DNA from: Propionibacteriaceae bacterium
Lineage (GTDB): Bacteria > Actinomycetota > Actinomycetes > Propionibacteriales > Propionibacteriaceae
DNA length: 44,189 nt
NCBI GenBank assembly: GCA_031262485.1
Contig: JAISHO010000017.1
Location: 1 to 44,189 of the forward strand
Reading direction: 5' to 3'
Shown one piece after another: positions 41,701 to 44,189 of the stretch. Position 1 is the stretch's first letter, and each line of letters starts with the position of its first letter. A model generated the notes under the pieces. It did no database searches. It saw only the letters and a list, made by a program, of their open reading frames with translations, and was not told the DNA's origin. Position numbers and translations under genes: made by a program.

Positions 41701-44117
41701 GTCGGCTCACACGCGTGACGCGGCCGGGGTGGGGAACGGCGTGTTACGTCTATGACATGGCTGGTCGTCTCACGCGTTCGCAAGACCCGTGGTACGGGAC
41801 GCGGCGTTACTCGTATGACGCTGCCGGTCAGGTGGTATCGATCACTAATGGTGTTGGTGGTGTCACCCGCTATGACTATGACGAATGTGGCCGGGTCGTG
41901 GCGATCACCGACCCGCTGGGCGGGGTCGTCAAGCGTGAGTGGGATGTGTTCAACCATCTTGTCGCGGAGACGGATCCTCTGGGTCGGGTCACACGGGGGG
42001 TTTATGACGCGGCGGGGCGGCAGGTTGAGCAGACCGATCCCACCGGCAGGGTCACCGAGTGGGCGTTCGATCGTTCCGGGCGGGTGGGGTCCGTCTCGGT
42101 CGACGGGAGTCTCGTGTCTCGGATCGATCGTGATCTGCCCGCTCGGAGAGTCACGATCACCGATCGCACCGGTGAACAAGAATGCTCGCATGTGTTGGAG
42201 TGGGATCGCCTCGGCCGTTTGATCCGCAAAACCCGTAGCGATCAGTCGCTGAGTTGGGACTATGACCGGGACGGGCGTCGCACCGGGATGACGACGCCGG
42301 ATGGTACGCGATCTGAGTATCGCTATGACGGTGCCGGGCGTCTAGCCATGGTCGATCACCCGATCTTAGGTCGGGCTGTGTTCACGTATGACGGTGCGGG
42401 GCGGGTCGTCGCTGCCGACGCCGGTGGAACAAACCAGACATGGGCTTACGACGATGGTTTCGTGACTCGGCACACAGTTGTCGACGCGTCAGGTGTTTCT
42501 GAGACGGTGATCGGCCGAGACGGAGAGGGACGCGTTGCCGTCGTCTCTCACGGCGGTGAGTCGACGAGTTACCGCTATGACGAGGCCGGTCAACTTGTCG
42601 CCGCCGATAGTTCCGCGGGGCGACGATCGTGGTCTTATGACCTCGCTGGGCGGATGATCGAGGAACACGGCCCCGATGGCTCATGGAACTACACTTATGA
42701 CTCCGCCGGTCAGCTTCTCCGTGGTCTCAATTCCGAGGGAACCGCTGTCGAGCACAGTTATGACGCTGCGGGTCGTCGCGTCTCCACCTCCTTTGGGGGC
42801 GGGTCGGCTCGTGACTATCAGTGGTCTGCCACGGGTTGGTTGAGCGGAATCACCCAGCGAGGAGAAGGCGGGGTTCGCCACACCGACCTTCATGTCGACG
42901 CCACCGGAGAGCTGGCGAGCATCGACGGGGTCCCCTTGTGGTGGGACGACTCTTCTCTTTCCGGTGCTTCTCTGGCTCAGGCTGGTGGTCAACCCGTCCT
43001 TGCGCTGGGGGCTGTCACGGGGATCGGTGACCGGTGGGAGACGCCCGGATGGCGCTCACGGCGGCCCACGGTCTCACAGAACCCTTGGGCTCAGCCCATG
43101 GCATTTGACGCGGGGGATACGCCTGGAGCGTTCTCGCTGAGCCCTTCAGGGGGTGTGGCGATCGCTGGGTTGGAATGGCTCGGCGCCCGCCCCTACGACC
43201 CGGCCAGTCATGGTTTCCTCAGCGTCGATCCCCTCGACCCCGTCGCCGGAGCCGGTTGGGCGTCCAACCCGTATAGCTATGCCGGCAACAACCCGGTCGG
43301 GATGTCTGATCCGGCTGGTCTATCGCCGATGACCGACGTCGATCTTCAAGCGTATGCCGACGCCCACGGAAGTCACTGGGAATACGTCGCCGGCGCCGCT
43401 GCTGTGGTCGCTGGTGGTGTCCTCGTCGCGGTCGGTGGCCCGGTCGGCGCCGCAATCGGTGGTGGGCTCATCTCCGCTGGCGTCGACACGATCATGCAGA
43501 AAGCGACGACCGGCGAGGTCGATTGGGGCAAAGTCGCCGTCAACGGAGCCATCGGCATGATCGGCGGCGGGGTAGCGGGTGTTGCGACGAAGAACATCGC
43601 CGGCCCCCTCGTTCGCACCGTCGCCAATGGCGCCATCGACGGCGGCATCGGTGGTGGAGCCAGCTACCTGACCGGCCCCGGGCCCCACACCGTCACAGGA
43701 TTCCTCGGCTCAACCCTCGCCGGAGCCGCCATGGGCGGAGCCGGTGGTGCCGCCGGACACGGACTCACAACGCTCGGCGGTAAAGCGTTGAGCCATATCA
43801 AGCCAAAAGTTGAGATTCCTCAGCCTCATCTTCCTCAGCAAACCCTTGCTGATCTCGAGTGGGCTGACAGAATCACTAGGAGAATCACTGAGGATGGTGG
43901 ACCATTCCATGATTTCCCGAAGCTCATCGATTCAATGGTGTCCGTTGGAGAGGGAGTATCTAGAACTGATGCCACTGGCCAGATCGTCAGGGACTATCTA
44001 ATTCCCGGGACGATCAACGGCCATGACGGTGTCTTCGAATGGGTGGTCGACGAAAGCGGAACCATCATCCATAGAGGCTTATTCATAATGAGAGTTTGTA
44101 AAAGTGGAGTGATATGA
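38775..44117 (+). CDS. WXG-RHS polymorphic toxin
   Basis: Secreted toxin of 1780 aa. Residues 1-110 form a helical WXG100/ESX-like hairpin (W43 in ASWRSAGAEDF), pointing to type VII-type export. A Pro/Ser/Gly linker follows (130-190). The DUF6531 segment starts near 293 (NVATGNFIEEELDLAF). About 30 YD/RHS repeats (YDxxGRLxxxTDPxG) run from about 440 to 1375 and form the hollow cage. The RHS core sequence (ARPYDPASHGFLSVDPL, SYAGNNPVGMSDPAG) is at 1468-1515, followed by a Gly/Ala-rich hydrophobic region (1535-1670). The last ~95 residues are the variable toxin tip, with G+C near 49% against about 65% before. The tip contains GVFEWVVDESGTIIHRGLF; a His/Arg RNase of BECR type is possible but unproven. 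GTG start 38775 follows GAAGGGG. Confidence 0.9.
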   Translation: MGDVYGMDDVWSAGAFTAADELARVCREAASTLEGQSGLRASWRSAGAEDFQGHFADLFRDNGVGLANDVTSVAQALRDVATNLETLSGDAEAENTRRRQAREWEEQHDDWYEKVADWWNGVEKPTSDPIEPTTYSVSKPSLQERQPLQPGAGGGSSAGTSSANPDYLRTFARNMRSGDGELRDTHQLPAVLRRKDDAFVAANSQAWGGVEATGVWASIDDYLAANEQDAGWADAVAGAFEAAGGSGAVSTLPDAAVGAALAAAGIPASREPLAVDPPRGYGGQRTTGYADDPVNVATGNFIEEELDLAFAGGCGGLRFARMYNSFDERVGAFGPGWSSWAETRLELTDESARWIRPDGRAVVFPRLGEGWDRSIGDSFWIEATPKGEKTSVAYLITDNAGGRWWFTASGRLTASDRGEGTRIDALYDAQGRLAGLVHERARSLSVTWDDARCRIVAVEASDGRRAAYDYDDAGRLTRARLPQGDREYRWDDAGLLAAVVDADGVVEVENTFDDERRVARQRSRFGRVTVYSYLPGQVTVVADEDGSRANTWISDDRGRLTGVVDADGHRQSMAYDRWGNKAIVTERDGARTVALYDDRGRQVRWVGPSGADVQTEWDGEDRVTLVVAGEGVVTAFEYEGGERNPSQVTDPEGGVTALEWSDGLLTAATGPGGAAVRFAYDGHGDLVAVTDPAGNTARLERDGQGRVVAAVTPLGFRTSFIYDEHGFLVERREPDGGVWRFGHTAAGRLSQVTDPLGAVTSVERGDHGEEIASIDPLGRVMRRVVDDVGLVAESQLPDGSVWRFAYDALSRLTVTTDPAGGVWRQEYDEVGDLVASTDPTGVRRSLRTHRAKGTITAGDGVSSGEAQVDSFGRLTKMSVGEDAEIVTYDRCGRPVELLDADGGLTVIRRDLAGRVVELVTPAELATRFVYDVCGRLSETTDPAGGVTRREYDADGRLIRQINPEGEATIAEYDPVGRLTRVTRPGWGTACYVYDMAGRLTRSQDPWYGTRRYSYDAAGQVVSITNGVGGVTRYDYDECGRVVAITDPLGGVVKREWDVFNHLVAETDPLGRVTRGVYDAAGRQVEQTDPTGRVTEWAFDRSGRVGSVSVDGSLVSRIDRDLPARRVTITDRTGEQECSHVLEWDRLGRLIRKTRSDQSLSWDYDRDGRRTGMTTPDGTRSEYRYDGAGRLAMVDHPILGRAVFTYDGAGRVVAADAGGTNQTWAYDDGFVTRHTVVDASGVSETVIGRDGEGRVAVVSHGGESTSYRYDEAGQLVAADSSAGRRSWSYDLAGRMIEEHGPDGSWNYTYDSAGQLLRGLNSEGTAVEHSYDAAGRRVSTSFGGGSARDYQWSATGWLSGITQRGEGGVRHTDLHVDATGELASIDGVPLWWDDSSLSGASLAQAGGQPVLALGAVTGIGDRWETPGWRSRRPTVSQNPWAQPMAFDAGDTPGAFSLSPSGGVAIAGLEWLGARPYDPASHGFLSVDPLDPVAGAGWASNPYSYAGNNPVGMSDPAGLSPMTDVDLQAYADAHGSHWEYVAGAAAVVAGGVLVAVGGPVGAAIGGGLISAGVDTIMQKATTGEVDWGKVAVNGAIGMIGGGVAGVATKNIAGPLVRTVANGAIDGGIGGGASYLTGPGPHTVTGFLGSTLAGAAMGGAGGAAGHGLTTLGGKALSHIKPKVEIPQPHLPQQTLADLEWADRITRRITEDGGPFHDFPKLIDSMVSVGEGVSRTDATGQIVRDYLIPGTINGHDGVFEWVVDESGTIIHRGLFIMRVCKSGVI

Positions 44118-44189
44118 CCGCAGTAATAGTTTGTGGGTGTGTGCGGTGAGGTCTTCGGTAGTCGGTGTGGAGTATTCTCCAGTTTTTCA
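44118..44189 (+). other. Start of possible immunity-gene region, cut by window edge
   Basis: Immunity genes normally follow RHS toxin tips at once. Here, GTG codons at 44133 and 44137 open frames that run to the edge, but only 17-19 codons are seen and no ribosome site is clear. An ATG overlapping the RHS stop (44114) closes after 11 codons. No function can be assigned. Confidence 0.25.

Noticed and set aside
40017-42191. Long antisense open frame (724 codons) opposite the RHS repeats
   Set aside because: It mirrors the YD repeat periodicity of the sense strand and shows no protein family features.
40090-42800. Tandem repeated DNA that might suggest a CRISPR or satellite array
   Set aside because: The repeats are degenerate and in frame, coding for RHS/YD units of the toxin; there are no constant repeats with unique spacers.

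Overview
The window is a high-G+C, tightly packed bacterial segment that fits the Actinomycetota. The pointers are many GTG starts, menaquinone genes of actinobacterial type, a DUF2510 membrane protein, a WXG-type secreted RHS protein and phosphate-box-like 11-nt repeats. I cannot name the genus. The poly-G at position 1 suggests a contig edge. No rRNA, tRNA, CRISPR array or transposase gene was seen.

Layout. (a) 1-2018: an accessory patch with a reverse transcriptase carrying the diversity-generating-retroelement signature, an AbrB/PIN toxin-antitoxin pair, and three 23-bp-phased repeats that run into the 3' end of menC. (b) 2001-5204, minus strand: menE-menA-menC for menaquinone. (c) 5236-7405: promoter, FMN riboswitch, then a permease and an NMT1/THI5-like lipoprotein, read as a riboflavin or flavin-precursor importer of the RibXY type. 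(d) 7510-9422: two GT2 glycosyltransferases. (e) 9534-11726: a FadR-type GntR regulator and proA. (f) 11759-15103, minus strand: hypB-hypD-uncharacterised gene-hypA, nickel and Fe(CN)2CO assembly for [NiFe] hydrogenase, without hypC, hypE, hypF or structural genes in view. (g) 15290-17049, minus strand: a ketopantoate reductase-like gene and a TSUP transporter.

(h) 17187-21066: DUF4956 membrane protein, VTC-type polyphosphate polymerase and a DUF4353-like beta-helix lipoprotein. Two promoter regions carry 11-nt-phased TTCA repeats resembling Pho boxes, so this looks like a phosphate-regulated polyphosphate system that makes, translocates and perhaps anchors polyphosphate. (i) 21067-25592: a complete ABC importer with a LacI-type operator and strong hairpins around the binding-protein gene; (j) 25721-29908: an AGCS amino-acid symporter, a membrane acyltransferase and an alpha/beta hydrolase. 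(k) 30032-33975: a heterodimeric ABC exporter in which one subunit has lost Walker A, the Walker B Asp and the H-loop His, while its partner has lost LSGGQ, so the losses are complementary. (l) 34096-38619: a DUF2510 protein, then an SDR and a large uncharacterised flavoprotein downstream of a LacI-type site. (m) 38700-44117: a CRP/GlxR-like site and a 1780-aa WXG-RHS polymorphic toxin whose last ~95 codons drop to about 49% G+C, the mark of an exchanged toxin tip. The window ends before its immunity gene can be read.

Strongest leads: the polyphosphate cluster with paired Pho-like boxes, the DGR-like reverse transcriptase, the complementary-degenerate exporter, the riboswitch-led flavin importer without its own ATPase, and the RHS toxin tip.
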